Origin: JAGNZR01 sp051652785
Lineage (GTDB): Bacteria; Fusobacteriota; Fusobacteriia; Fusobacteriales; Fusobacteriaceae
Assembly (NCBI GenBank): GCA_051652785.1
Contig: JBOFUX010000052.1
Location: 25,649 to 89,648 of the forward strand
DNA: 64,000 bases
Direction of reading: 5' to 3'
Of the stretch, positions 34,421 through 42,965 are shown piece by piece. Each line of letters opens with the position of its first letter. Position 1 is the first letter of the stretch. The notes under the pieces were generated by a model. The model was not told the DNA's origin, did no database searches, and saw only the letters and a list, made by a program, of their open reading frames with translations. Position numbers and translations under genes: made by a program.

Positions 34421-35458
34421 TTATTTTAAATATTTATTTCTAAGTTTTTTTATAAAGTCAACACTTTTTTCCACTCCATCTATTTGTTTTTGAATAAGCT
34501 CTTCTAAAACACTTTCTGAAATTTCATGAGGATAATAGTACTGTAAAGGATTTATTTGAAGATGTTCAAAAGGAGCAGGTTCAACTTTAAAAGCTCCTTT
34601 TCCTACTTTAAAAACTCCACCTGTTCCAGGCTCTCTTTTAAACTGTGCACAGTAAGGATAACAGATTTCAATATTAACCTTTGTTAATGAGGATGTTTCT
34701 AACATTAGTTTATAAAGGGAATCTAGATCAATATTTCCTTCACCTAGTGGAACTCCACAGACAACAAAATTATATTTATCATTTTTATCTTCTATTATTA
34801 TATGGTCTTTAAAATGTGTTGTAAAAGAATAAGGGAGCATATTCTTTGCTGCATTTAATGGTTCTTCCCATGCCATCATAGAATTTCCAAAATCAAAATT
34901 TAATCCAATCCATGGAGAATTTATTTTTTTTATTACTTTAATTAACTCTTCAGAAGTTTCGTATTCATGATTCTCTAAAGCTAATTTAATTCTATATTTT
35001 TTAAGAAAAGGAAGTATATCTAATAAATTTTTTAAGGAATCTTCGTATACACTAACATCAAAAACTTGTCGAACTTTAGCAAAATCATATATCCCCTCTG
35101 CTCCACTTTGCCCTTGAGGAATTTTTTTTTGTTTAACAGGAATATAACTTCTTATAACTTCAGCTCCTAAAAAACTTGCTATTAAAACAAGCTCTTTGAG
35201 ATGATTAACATCTAAGTTTCTACTATCAAGCTCCACATATAAATTATATTTTTCTAAATGCTTCTTTATTTTTTGTAAATGTTCAGGACTGTTTCCTCCT
35301 AATGTTCCCCAAACTTCATGTAAATTAAAATCTGGTACAACATTTATTTGTACTCCATCTAGCCCCAATTCAGAAGCTTTTTCTATAAATCCAAAAACAT
35401 CCATTCTTTTATTTTGAAATAGTAAATGATAACTTTCACTTTCTATACCTATTTTCAT
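34421..35458 (-). CDS. sugar isomerase/epimerase-like TIM barrel
   Basis: A 345-residue AP-endonuclease-2/xylose-isomerase-like barrel. Metal-ligand positions seen are LALENHEYETSEE (Glu, His), GLNFDFGNSMMAW (Asp, Asn), THFKDHIII (His, Asp) and VNIEICYPY (Glu). The family includes UlaE, IolE, hydroxypyruvate isomerase and fructoselysine 3-epimerase; this protein is longer than UlaE and clearly distinct from the one at 17640-18509. Preceded by AGGAG. It lies between a Na+/amino acid symporter and a DeoR repressor, suggesting catabolism of a sugar acid, sugar-amine or amino acid-sugar conjugate. The exact substrate is not decidable. Confidence 0.85.
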   Translation of the reverse strand: MKIGIESESYHLLFQNKRMDVFGFIEKASELGLDGVQINVVPDFNLHEVWGTLGGNSPEHLQKIKKHLEKYNLYVELDSRNLDVNHLKELVLIASFLGAEVIRSYIPVKQKKIPQGQSGAEGIYDFAKVRQVFDVSVYEDSLKNLLDILPFLKKYRIKLALENHEYETSEELIKVIKKINSPWIGLNFDFGNSMMAWEEPLNAAKNMLPYSFTTHFKDHIIIEDKNDKYNFVVCGVPLGEGNIDLDSLYKLMLETSSLTKVNIEICYPYCAQFKREPGTGGVFKVGKGAFKVEPAPFEHLQINPLQYYYPHEISESVLEELIQKQIDGVEKSVDFIKKLRNKYLK

Positions 35459-35472
35459 AATTAATTCTCCTT

Positions 35473-36818
35473 TTATATTTTATATTTCTGAAAAAAATCT
35501 TTTGTTTGTTCTCTAACAATTTTTTCCAAATATATAAGAGCAATAAGATTTGGAATTATGAGTAGTCCAAGAATAGTATCTTGTATAAACCAAACTAATT
35601 TAAATGAACTTAATGCACCAAAAATTGAAAATATTAAAAATGGATATTTAAAATTTTTAGCTAGTTCTGCTCCCCATAAATAAGTTGTTCCAACTACACC
35701 AAAATACCATTGTGCTAATATTGACGAGTATGCAAAAAGTAACATGCAAATTGAAACTAAATATTTAAAAAAAGGACTCACATTTCCAAAAGCTATTCCT
35801 ACTAATAAATTTGATGATTTGTGTTCTGCTAAAACTCCAGAAGAGAGAACAACTAAGGCAGTTAACGTGCAAATAATAATAGTATCAATAAAAACTTCAG
35901 TTATTCCAAAAAAAGCTTGTCTAGCTGGATGATCAGTAATAGCAGCAGAGTGTAAAATAGGAGCAGAGCCCTCTCCAGCCTCATTAGAATAGAGCCCTCT
36001 AGCTATACCATATCTCATAGCATTTCTAACACTATATCCTACAGCTCCTGAAATACCTGCTTTAAAATTAAAAGCTTCTGTAAATATTGATTTCAATGAT
36101 GGTAATATGTTTTGATAATTAAAAATTAAAACTATAGTGGATGTTATAATGTAGATTAGTGCCATACTTGGAACCAATTTTTCACTAAAATGTGCAAGTT
36201 TTTTTATTCCTCCTATAATAACAGTTCCAACACAGAATGTTATTATTATTGCAGTGATAATAGGTGAGATACCAAAAATATTTTTTGCAACGTTAGAAAT
36301 AGCATTAGATTGTATTAGATTTCCACCACTTATTTGTAAAACCATAAGAAAAGCATAAATCATTCCTAGCCATTTAAGTTTCATTCCTTTTTCAATATAG
36401 TACATAGGACCACCGACATACTCATTGGAACTATTTTTTTCTCTAAAATAAATTCCTAGTAAAATCTCAGAATACTTAGTAGCCATCCCTAATATACCAG
36501 CAATCCACATCCAAAATATAGCTCCAGGTCCCCACCTACAATAGCTGTGGTAACTCCAATAATATTTCCATTTCCAACACAACTAGCTAGAGCAGTGCAA
36601 AGAGCTTGAAAAGGAGTAATAGTGCCCTTTCCCTTTATTTTTTTATTTTTCATTAGTGAATCATAAATTGTCATTTTTAAAATTTTCGGTAATTTTATTA
36701 TAGTTAAAAATTTTGTTGTAATAGTGAAATAAGCTCCTATTGATATAAGAGTAATTAATAACCAATTTCCCCAAATTAAATTAGATAAATTTTCAAAAAA
36801 AATTTCTAATTCTTTCAT
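35473..36818 (-). pseudogene. AGCS family sodium:alanine/glycine symporter, frameshifted
   Basis: Together the two frames encode a complete 448-residue sodium:amino acid symporter (AlsT/DagA family). The N-terminal part (36818 to about 36530) ends ALASCVGNGNIIGVTTAIVGG; the rest continues in the next frame as GPGAIFWMWIAGILGMATKYSEILLG through the family motif GYSVRNAMRYGIARGLYSNEAGEGSAPILH to the end. The frames join at a G4 run on the minus strand (36530-36533): one extra G restores a single frame exactly. This is either a genuine single-base deletion or a homopolymer sequencing error. The upstream part has a proper start (GAGGTG before ATG 36818). Neighbours suggest that it imports the substrate of the isomerase. 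Confidence 0.85.
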
Positions 36819-36851
36819 AAATCACCTCAAAAGACTCTATTAAAATAATTT

Positions 36852-38126
36852 CTAAATTACTGTATTCTCTTCAATATTTTTTTTATTTTTAATCATTTTT
36901 AATAAAACAGTAGTGATAACTATTCCTAAAAGAGAAAAACCTATCATAAAAGAAAATATAATTCTAAATCCTAAAATCCCCGGATATTTATCAAGCATAC
37001 TTCCATATAAAGTAAAAGCAAACATTTGAGGGGCGTATCCTAATATGCAGGCAATAGACATTGCAGCTCCACTTATTTCTTTAGGAACCTTTATTTCATC
37101 TATCGGAGCAAAGAATACCGCTCTCATTGAAAAAATAATTACTCCAAATCCAAGAGTTAGAGTCATTCCTACATAAGTATTCAATGTTTCATGGGGAAGG
37201 AAAATAAAAATAGTCATAGCTAGAGCAGAGGCAGCTAAAGCTACTCTTAAAAATTTAGTTGATGATTTGAATTTTTTATCTACTATAAATCCACCTAGAG
37301 GACCTCCAACCATTTTTAGACCATATTGATTAATGATTCCGTATGCACCTACTAAAGCTACTGGCATTCCATAAATTTCTCTTAAAAATGGAATGAAATA
37401 TGTAAGACCACAATAAACTGAATAAATAGAAAAAATTGTGAAAGAAACAGCCCATATTTCTTTTGTTTTTAGAGCTTTTTTTACTCCTTCCCAAGCTACT
37501 TTATTTTTTCCGATTTTTTCACCTTTAGCGTCAATGTCAAGAATTTTGTCATTATCTAATAAAAAATAAGATACAACTCCAACTAAAGCCACAGTACCAG
37601 AGAAGAAAAGAATAGCTATTTTCAGTCCAAAAGCACCTTCTCCCAATAATGAAAAAAGTCCTAAAGCTGAAAAAGCTACTATTGTATCAACAATGCCTCT
37701 TCCAGCTTCTAAAAAGCCAAATAATCTTCCTTGCTCACTACTATCTCCAAGCAAACGAATTGCTTTTAGAAGAACTGGCCAATAAATAACTTCTCCAAAT
37801 AGTGACAGTAATCCCCAAGAAACAAGAATTCCATAGTAACCAGGGAAAGTAGACATATAAACACCTATTCCACCAATACAAATTAAAGAAATAGGAATTA
37901 ATATCTTTTTAGAAAATCTATCAGAAATATATATAGAAGCAAAATTTCCAATAGTTTGAACAATTCCATAGACAGACAATGCCATTCCAATTTGTGTGTG
38001 AGATAATTGCATAAATTCTTGCATAGGGATATAAAACGCATCTTTAAGTGAGGAGAGTTTGAAAATAGTTCCTCCACCAATAACAAGTACAATAAAAGTA
38101 AATATTTTTTTCAATTTTTTATTCAA
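36852..38126 (-). CDS. major facilitator superfamily transporter
   Basis: A 424-residue, 12-helix secondary transporter. Loop 2-3 carries an MFS-like signature (SIYISDRFSKKILIPISL), and the second half has GGPLGGFIVDKKF. It resembles the YihN/nitrate-sugar phosphate antiporter-like MFS group, but the substrate is unknown. Start: TTG 38126 with GGAGG 7 bases upstream is preferred; a longer reading from 38159 has no ribosome site. First gene of the MFS-AGCS-isomerase-DeoR unit, with a strong promoter about 45 bases upstream. Confidence 0.87.
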   Translation of the reverse strand: MNKKLKKIFTFIVLVIGGGTIFKLSSLKDAFYIPMQEFMQLSHTQIGMALSVYGIVQTIGNFASIYISDRFSKKILIPISLICIGGIGVYMSTFPGYYGILVSWGLLSLFGEVIYWPVLLKAIRLLGDSSEQGRLFGFLEAGRGIVDTIVAFSALGLFSLLGEGAFGLKIAILFFSGTVALVGVVSYFLLDNDKILDIDAKGEKIGKNKVAWEGVKKALKTKEIWAVSFTIFSIYSVYCGLTYFIPFLREIYGMPVALVGAYGIINQYGLKMVGGPLGGFIVDKKFKSSTKFLRVALAASALAMTIFIFLPHETLNTYVGMTLTLGFGVIIFSMRAVFFAPIDEIKVPKEISGAAMSIACILGYAPQMFAFTLYGSMLDKYPGILGFRIIFSFMIGFSLLGIVITTVLLKMIKNKKNIEENTVI

Positions 38127-38171
38127 AAGTACACCTCCAAATATATTTAAATATAACAACTCATGTGTTAA

Positions 38172-38200
38172 AGTATAGATTAATAAGTACTAAAAGTCAA
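38172..38200 (-). promoter_or_regulatory. promoter of the MFS-AGCS-isomerase-DeoR unit
   Basis: On the minus strand TTGACT (38200-38195) and TATACT (38177-38172) with a 17-base spacer. Confidence 0.75.
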
Positions 38201-38220
38201 AGGTTTTTTTGGTTTTATGT

Positions 38221-38240
38221 TGTTTTGTATTGTTTTGTAT
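38221..38240. repeat. two 10-bp direct repeats upstream of the MFS promoter
   Basis: TGTTTTGTAT is repeated head to tail at 38221-38230 and 38231-38240, one helical turn apart and just upstream of the -35 box of the divergent unit. It may be a binding site for the DeoR-type regulator. Confidence 0.5.
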
Positions 38241-38345
38241 CGGTGTTTTTTAAATTATGATGAAGATTAAATATATTTAGTTTGTATTATTTATCTGAAA
38301 AAGCTATAATATTAATGTCAATTAAAATAAAAATTGGAGGAAAAA

Positions 38346-39326
38346 ATGAAAAAAATAATACTGGTTTTATGTGTCATTTTAGAATCTATATTTTCTTATG
38401 GCAAAAGTTTCGAAATAATAACTTTAGGTAGTGATGGGGGAGTAAATGATGGGAATTTATCTAGTTATTTATTAAAAGGAGCTCAAGACAGTAATTATGT
38501 TGCATTAGATGCAGGAACTTTACTTCCAGGAATAAAAAAAAATTTAGAGAAAAATAATTTTACCTCTATTAATATTCCTAAAGATATAGAGTGGTCAAAA
38601 GAAGGATATATATTTAGAGAAAAAATAAAAGGATATTTTTTGTCACATGCACACTTAGACCATATTTCTGGTTTAGTAATAAGCTCTACTGAGGATACCA
38701 AAAAACCAATTTACGGAATAAAATCAACAATAGAAAAATTAAAAGATACAGTTTTTAACTGGAAGTTATGGCCTAATTTTGCAAATGAGGGAGAAGGATA
38801 TAAACTAGGACAATACGAGTATGTAGTACTAGATATAGGAAAGGAAAAAGAGGTAGTAGGAACCACTTTAAAAGTAAAAGCTTTTCCTCTAAGTCATAGT
38901 AATTATGAATCAACCATGTTTTTATTTAATAGTAACGGAGATTATTTAGCTTACTATGGAGATGTAGGAGCTGATAGAGTTGAAAAATCCAATTTATTAG
39001 AGAAAACATTTGTTGAAATTGCACCGTTAATAAAATCTGAAAAATTAAAAGCGATTATGATTGAGGTATCTTATGTAAATGGAAAAAAAGAAAAAGATTT
39101 ATTTGGTCATTTGACACCAAATTTATTAAATGAAGAAATTGAAAACCTTGCTAAATATACAGGAAAAGAGAAGTTGAAAAATTTAGATATTGTTATTATT
39201 CACATAAAGCCCTCTTTAAAAAATAATGATGATGTGAGAGAAAAGATTAAAAATGAGCTGGAAAAATCAAATAAATATAAAATTAATTATTTTTTTCCTA
39301 TTCAAGGGGATAAAATGTTCTTTTAA
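38346..39326 (+). CDS. exported class II cyclic-nucleotide phosphodiesterase (CpdP/PDE1 type)
   Basis: Metallo-beta-lactamase-fold 3',5'-cyclic-nucleotide phosphodiesterase. Family motifs: ITLGSDGGVNDGNLSSYLL near the N-terminus, the metal site SHAHLDHISGL (about residues 99-109), FPLSHS, YYGDVGAD, IEVSY and LFGHLTP. A signal peptide (MKKIILVLCVILESIFSYGK) predicts export to the periplasm, as for Vibrio fischeri CpdP. ATG 38346 sits 6 bases after GGAGG; an upstream TTG overlaps that site. At 326 residues it fits the family. It would hydrolyse external cAMP/cGMP rather than an internal second messenger. Monocistronic; the next gene is 145 bases away. Confidence 0.87.
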   Translation: MKKIILVLCVILESIFSYGKSFEIITLGSDGGVNDGNLSSYLLKGAQDSNYVALDAGTLLPGIKKNLEKNNFTSINIPKDIEWSKEGYIFREKIKGYFLSHAHLDHISGLVISSTEDTKKPIYGIKSTIEKLKDTVFNWKLWPNFANEGEGYKLGQYEYVVLDIGKEKEVVGTTLKVKAFPLSHSNYESTMFLFNSNGDYLAYYGDVGADRVEKSNLLEKTFVEIAPLIKSEKLKAIMIEVSYVNGKKEKDLFGHLTPNLLNEEIENLAKYTGKEKLKNLDIVIIHIKPSLKNNDDVREKIKNELEKSNKYKINYFFPIQGDKMFF

Positions 39327-39471
39327 AAAGAAATTGAAAATATACACTGTGAAACAAAAAAACTATATGCTTTGTAAGATATAGTGTTAGTTAAAAAAAG
39401 ATTTTATGAAGGTAAGGTTAAATTTGATTTCTTAAAAATTCCTTTATCGCTGAAAAAAAGGGGGGGATCTT

Positions 39472-40758
39472 ATTAAAAATTTTAATTTAAAAATTATAAA
39501 ATATTTTTTTTACAATTTAATAGGAATAATAATTTTTTTTGTTCCCGTTAAATATGGGAGAGAATCTACTATTATTTTAGATCATTTAGCTATGTTTATA
39601 AGAAAAATAATTAATACAAATATATATATTATTCTTCTCATGTGTTTTGGTGTTTGGCATTCAATATGTAAGGAAAAAAATAAGACATATATTCTTAAAT
39701 TATTTTTATTTTTTAAAATTATAGGAAGTATAATAGGAATAATATATTTTTTTTCCTTTGGTCCTAAATTTCTTTATGAAAAAAATATGCTACCCTTTCT
39801 TTTTAATAAATTAGTAATTCCTCTTAGTATAATAATACCCCTAGGTGGAATGTTAATTAGCTTTTTAGTGAATTTTGGACTTTTAGAATTTATTGGTGTA
39901 TTAATGGAACGAATTATGCAGGGAATTTGGAAAATACCAGGAAAATCTTCAATTGATGCCGTGGTCTCCTTTGTAGGCTCATATTCTATAGGACTTTTAA
40001 TAACAAATAAATTATATAAGGAAGGTAAATATTCATTTAAAGAATCAGCTATAATAGCAACTGGATTCTCAACTGTTTCAATAACTTTTATGATAATAGT
40101 AGCAAAATCACTTAATTTAATGAGCTTTTGGAATTTCTATTTTTGGAGTTCTCTTGCAATAACTTTTATAGTTACGGCGATTACAATTAGAATTCCTCCT
40201 TTAAGAATATTACCTAATTCTTATTATGGAGTTAAATATGAAGATTTGAAAATAGAAGGGAGTATTATGAAAAGAGCCTTTAAATCTGGAGTATATAGTG
40301 CAGAAAAGAATAAATTATCACTAACTAATTTACTTTATAAAAATTTAAAAGATGGAATTTTGATAACCACGGGAATTCTTCCTTCAATTATATCAATTGG
40401 ATTGCTAGGACTGATACTTGTAGAATATACCACTGTATTTTCTTATGTGGGTTATATTTTTTATCCTTTTACATATTTTTTGGGCTTAGAGAATCCTTTT
40501 CTTGTGGCTACTGCCATTTCAACCGGAATTGCTGAAATGTTTTTACCTACAATTTTAGTAGTAGAATCTAATTTACTAGTAAGATATGTTGTTGGTGTTG
40601 TTTGTATATCTGAAATATTATTTTTTTCAGGTTCAATTCCTTGTATATTGTCTAGTGAATTTAAAATAAAAATAAGTCATTTGTTATTTATTTGGATAGA
40701 AAGAGTGATATTATCTTTAATTTTATCTGTTATTTTTGCAAAGTTATTTTTGTTTTAA
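39472..40758 (+). CDS. YjiH family (nucleoside-recognition/GATE domain) membrane protein
   Basis: A multi-helix inner-membrane protein of the YjiH/spore-maturation-like group with nucleoside-recognition (Gate) domains (GSYSIGLLITNKLYKEGKYSFKESAIIATGFS; later TAISTGIAEMFLPTILV). Function unknown for the family; a transporter is suspected. The first ATG (39592) would remove a conserved stretch: the frame is open from 39454, and codons upstream encode KNFNLKIIKYFFYNLIGIII and FFVPVKYGRESTIILDHLA, which belong to the family's first helix and loop. No ATG, GTG or TTG occurs there; ATT at 39472 lies 5 bases after a G7 ribosome site (39460-39466) and is the likely start (428 residues). The preceding 145 bases contain a 7-bp hairpin (ACTATAT/ATATAGT) but nothing else I recognise. 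Confidence 0.78.
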   Translation: MKNFNLKIIKYFFYNLIGIIIFFVPVKYGRESTIILDHLAMFIRKIINTNIYIILLMCFGVWHSICKEKNKTYILKLFLFFKIIGSIIGIIYFFSFGPKFLYEKNMLPFLFNKLVIPLSIIIPLGGMLISFLVNFGLLEFIGVLMERIMQGIWKIPGKSSIDAVVSFVGSYSIGLLITNKLYKEGKYSFKESAIIATGFSTVSITFMIIVAKSLNLMSFWNFYFWSSLAITFIVTAITIRIPPLRILPNSYYGVKYEDLKIEGSIMKRAFKSGVYSAEKNKLSLTNLLYKNLKDGILITTGILPSIISIGLLGLILVEYTTVFSYVGYIFYPFTYFLGLENPFLVATAISTGIAEMFLPTILVVESNLLVRYVVGVVCISEILFFSGSIPCILSSEFKIKISHLLFIWIERVILSLILSVIFAKLFLF

Positions 40759-40908
40759 AACATAATATTATAAAGTATAGAAACTTTAAATTAGTAAAAA
40801 AAAATGATGTGTTACTATGTTTTTTAGAAAAAAAAAATAGAAAAATTAAGTATAATATGTTACTCTATATAAAACTAAAAAATATTTATAAAGGGGTAGG
40901 AGAAATTT

Positions 40909-41622
40909 ATGAAAAAAAAAATATTTACTATTATTATGCTAGGTTTAATAGTATTTACAGGATGCAGTTCTTTAACTACAGTAATAAAAAAAAGGAGTCT
41001 TGAAACACAAACTAAATTATCTCAGACTATATGGTTAAATCCTGAAAATATAGGAAATAAATTAGTTTTTGTTCAAATAAAAAATACATCTACTAACAAA
41101 ATTACTATTGAAAATGAAATTAAAAACTCTTTAATAGAAAAAGGATATAAAATTACTTCTAAGCCTAAAGAAGCAAATTACTGGTTGCAAGTTAATATAT
41201 TAAAAATGGATAAAATGAATTTAAGAGAATCTGATGCGGCATTAAGTGGACTTGCTGGTGCAGGAATTGGAGCAGCTTTAGGGGCATATAATACAGGATC
41301 TACTAATACTGCAGTAGGATTAGGAATAGTTGGTGGAGCTATTGGGTTGATAAGTGACTCCCTAATAGAAGATACTCACTATACAATGATAACTGATATT
41401 ATAATTAGTGAGAAAAGTATAAGCTCTGTGCAACGTTCACAAATAAATAAGAGTACCCAAGGAACTAGAGGCGTAGACGCTACTATAACCAATAGTGAAA
41501 CTAATATGAATAAATATCAAACTAGAGTAGTTAGCACAGCAAATCAACTTAATTTAAAGTTTAATGACGCAGTGCCTAGTTTACAAGAAGAACTTATAAA
41601 TGTAATAAGTAATATTTTTTAA
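40909..41622 (+). CDS. traT: TraT-like complement-resistance/surface-exclusion lipoprotein
   Basis: A 237-residue outer-membrane lipoprotein strongly resembling plasmid TraT. The signal peptide ends in a lipobox (VFTGC, Cys19). Diagnostic blocks shared with TraT include the segment with IKKRSLETQTKLSQTIWLNP, VFVQIKNTS, YWLQVNILKMDKMNLRES, the glycine-rich hydrophobic stretch GLAGAGIGAALGAYNTGS, YTMITDI and KYQTRVVSTANQLNLKF. In F-type plasmids TraT blocks entry of related plasmids and gives serum resistance. No tra or mob genes are nearby, so here it is a stand-alone chromosomal gene. GTAGGAGA lies 6 bases before the ATG, a TATAAT box occurs at 40851-40856, and a strong terminator follows. 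Confidence 0.92.
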   Translation: MKKKIFTIIMLGLIVFTGCSSLTTVIKKRSLETQTKLSQTIWLNPENIGNKLVFVQIKNTSTNKITIENEIKNSLIEKGYKITSKPKEANYWLQVNILKMDKMNLRESDAALSGLAGAGIGAALGAYNTGSTNTAVGLGIVGGAIGLISDSLIEDTHYTMITDIIISEKSISSVQRSQINKSTQGTRGVDATITNSETNMNKYQTRVVSTANQLNLKFNDAVPSLQEELINVISNIF

Positions 41623-41630
41623 CTGTTATA

Positions 41631-41676
41631 AAAATCTGAAAAATAAAAGAGTAATTTTTTATTTTTCAGATTTTTT
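41631..41676 (+). terminator. terminator after traT
   Basis: AAAATCTGAAAAATAAAA (41631-41648) pairs perfectly with 41657-41674, loop 8 bases, followed by T-rich sequence. Confidence 0.9.
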
Positions 41677-41795
41677 ATTTTTTGAATAAGAGATATTTAT
41701 TAAAAAAAATAAAAAATCTAAAATATATAAATCTAGTATGATAAAATATACGTATAAATATTTATGAATTTTTTAAGAAATAAGGAGAATTTAAA

Positions 41796-42965
41796 ATGAA
41801 AATATTACATAGCTCAGATTGGCATTTAGGAAAAAAATTAGAAGGTCAAAAAAGGATAGAAGAACAAAAAAAATTTATAAATCAATTGCTTAAAATTGCT
41901 GATATTGAAAAAATTGATTTAATTTTATTAGCAGGAGATATATATGATAATTCTAACCCATCTGCAGAAGCTGAAAATTTATTTTTTAGTGCTATGAAAA
42001 TGCTATCGAAAAATGGCAAAAGGGCAGTCATTGTTATTCCAGGAAATCACGATAATCCACAAAGATTGTCTGTTGCAAACTCCTTAGCAAAAGAATTTGG
42101 AATTATAATATATGAAACACCTTTTGAAAAGAAAGAGATTGGTAAATATGGATATTTTCAAGTAACTAAAAGTACAAATGGCGGAATTGAGATTGAAATT
42201 AATGAAAAAAAAGCATTTGTTTATTGTTTACCTTATCCAAGTGAAGTAGCTCTTAATGAAGAGTTTTCCGAAAAAGATTACTCTAAAAGAATAGGAGAAA
42301 TATTAAAAAAAGGTATAGAAGAGAATAAAGAAAATATTCCCAATATAATTATGACTCATATTTTTGTATCTGGATCAAATGCAACTGAAGATGAAAGAGC
42401 AATTGAACTAGGAGGTTCCCTTGCCGTATCTCTTGAGGATTTACCAGAGGTAGATTATATTGCACTTGGACACATTCATAAACCTATGAAGTTTATAAAA
42501 AAAAGAGCCTATTATTGCGGTTCACCAATTGAATATAGAATCAATGAAAACAAATATAATAAAAGAGTGTTTATTGCTAAATTAAATGGTGATTTTAATA
42601 ATGACTTTAAAGAACTAGAACTTGAAAATTATAAACCTATAATAAAATATAGAACGAATGGGGCAGATGAAGCTATCGTACTTGCAGAAGAAAAAGAGTC
42701 CAGTGAAGAATGGATATATTTAGAAATTTTAACCTCTAAATATTTAACTAATGAAGAGATAAAGAAAATAAAAAAGAATAAAAATATATTAGAAATAAAA
42801 CCAATTTTTACTAATATAAGAAATTTAGATCTAGAATTAGATGATTTAAGTAGTAAAAAAACAATACTTGAGAATTTTATTGAATATTATACTCAGTGTG
42901 ATGGAATTGAACCATCACAAGAAACAAAAGAACTGTTTTTAAAGATGATGGAGAGTGAGAAATAA
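41796..42965 (+). CDS. sbcD: exonuclease subunit SbcD
   Basis: Mre11-type Mn2+ nuclease subunit of the SbcCD complex, which opens hairpins and trims blocked or protein-bound DNA ends. Phosphoesterase motifs: SSDWHLGKKL (Asp/His), LAGDIYD, IPGNHDNPQR, MTHIFVSG and ALGHIHKP. Length 389 is normal. AAGGAGA precedes the ATG by 8 bases. The stop codon is immediately followed by the sbcC ATG, so the subunits are co-translated. First gene of a four-gene DNA-end-processing run. Confidence 0.96.
   Translation: MKILHSSDWHLGKKLEGQKRIEEQKKFINQLLKIADIEKIDLILLAGDIYDNSNPSAEAENLFFSAMKMLSKNGKRAVIVIPGNHDNPQRLSVANSLAKEFGIIIYETPFEKKEIGKYGYFQVTKSTNGGIEIEINEKKAFVYCLPYPSEVALNEEFSEKDYSKRIGEILKKGIEENKENIPNIIMTHIFVSGSNATEDERAIELGGSLAVSLEDLPEVDYIALGHIHKPMKFIKKRAYYCGSPIEYRINENKYNKRVFIAKLNGDFNNDFKELELENYKPIIKYRTNGADEAIVLAEEKESSEEWIYLEILTSKYLTNEEIKKIKKNKNILEIKPIFTNIRNLDLELDDLSSKKTILENFIEYYTQCDGIEPSQETKELFLKMMESEK

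Noticed and set aside
39326..39471. A riboswitch upstream of the YjiH-type gene
   Set aside because: A small ACTATAT/ATATAGT hairpin is present, but I could not match any known riboswitch consensus.
40692..41003. Open frame overlapping the start of traT
   Set aside because: Different frame from two well-supported genes, Lys/Ile/Asn-rich, without a ribosome site.
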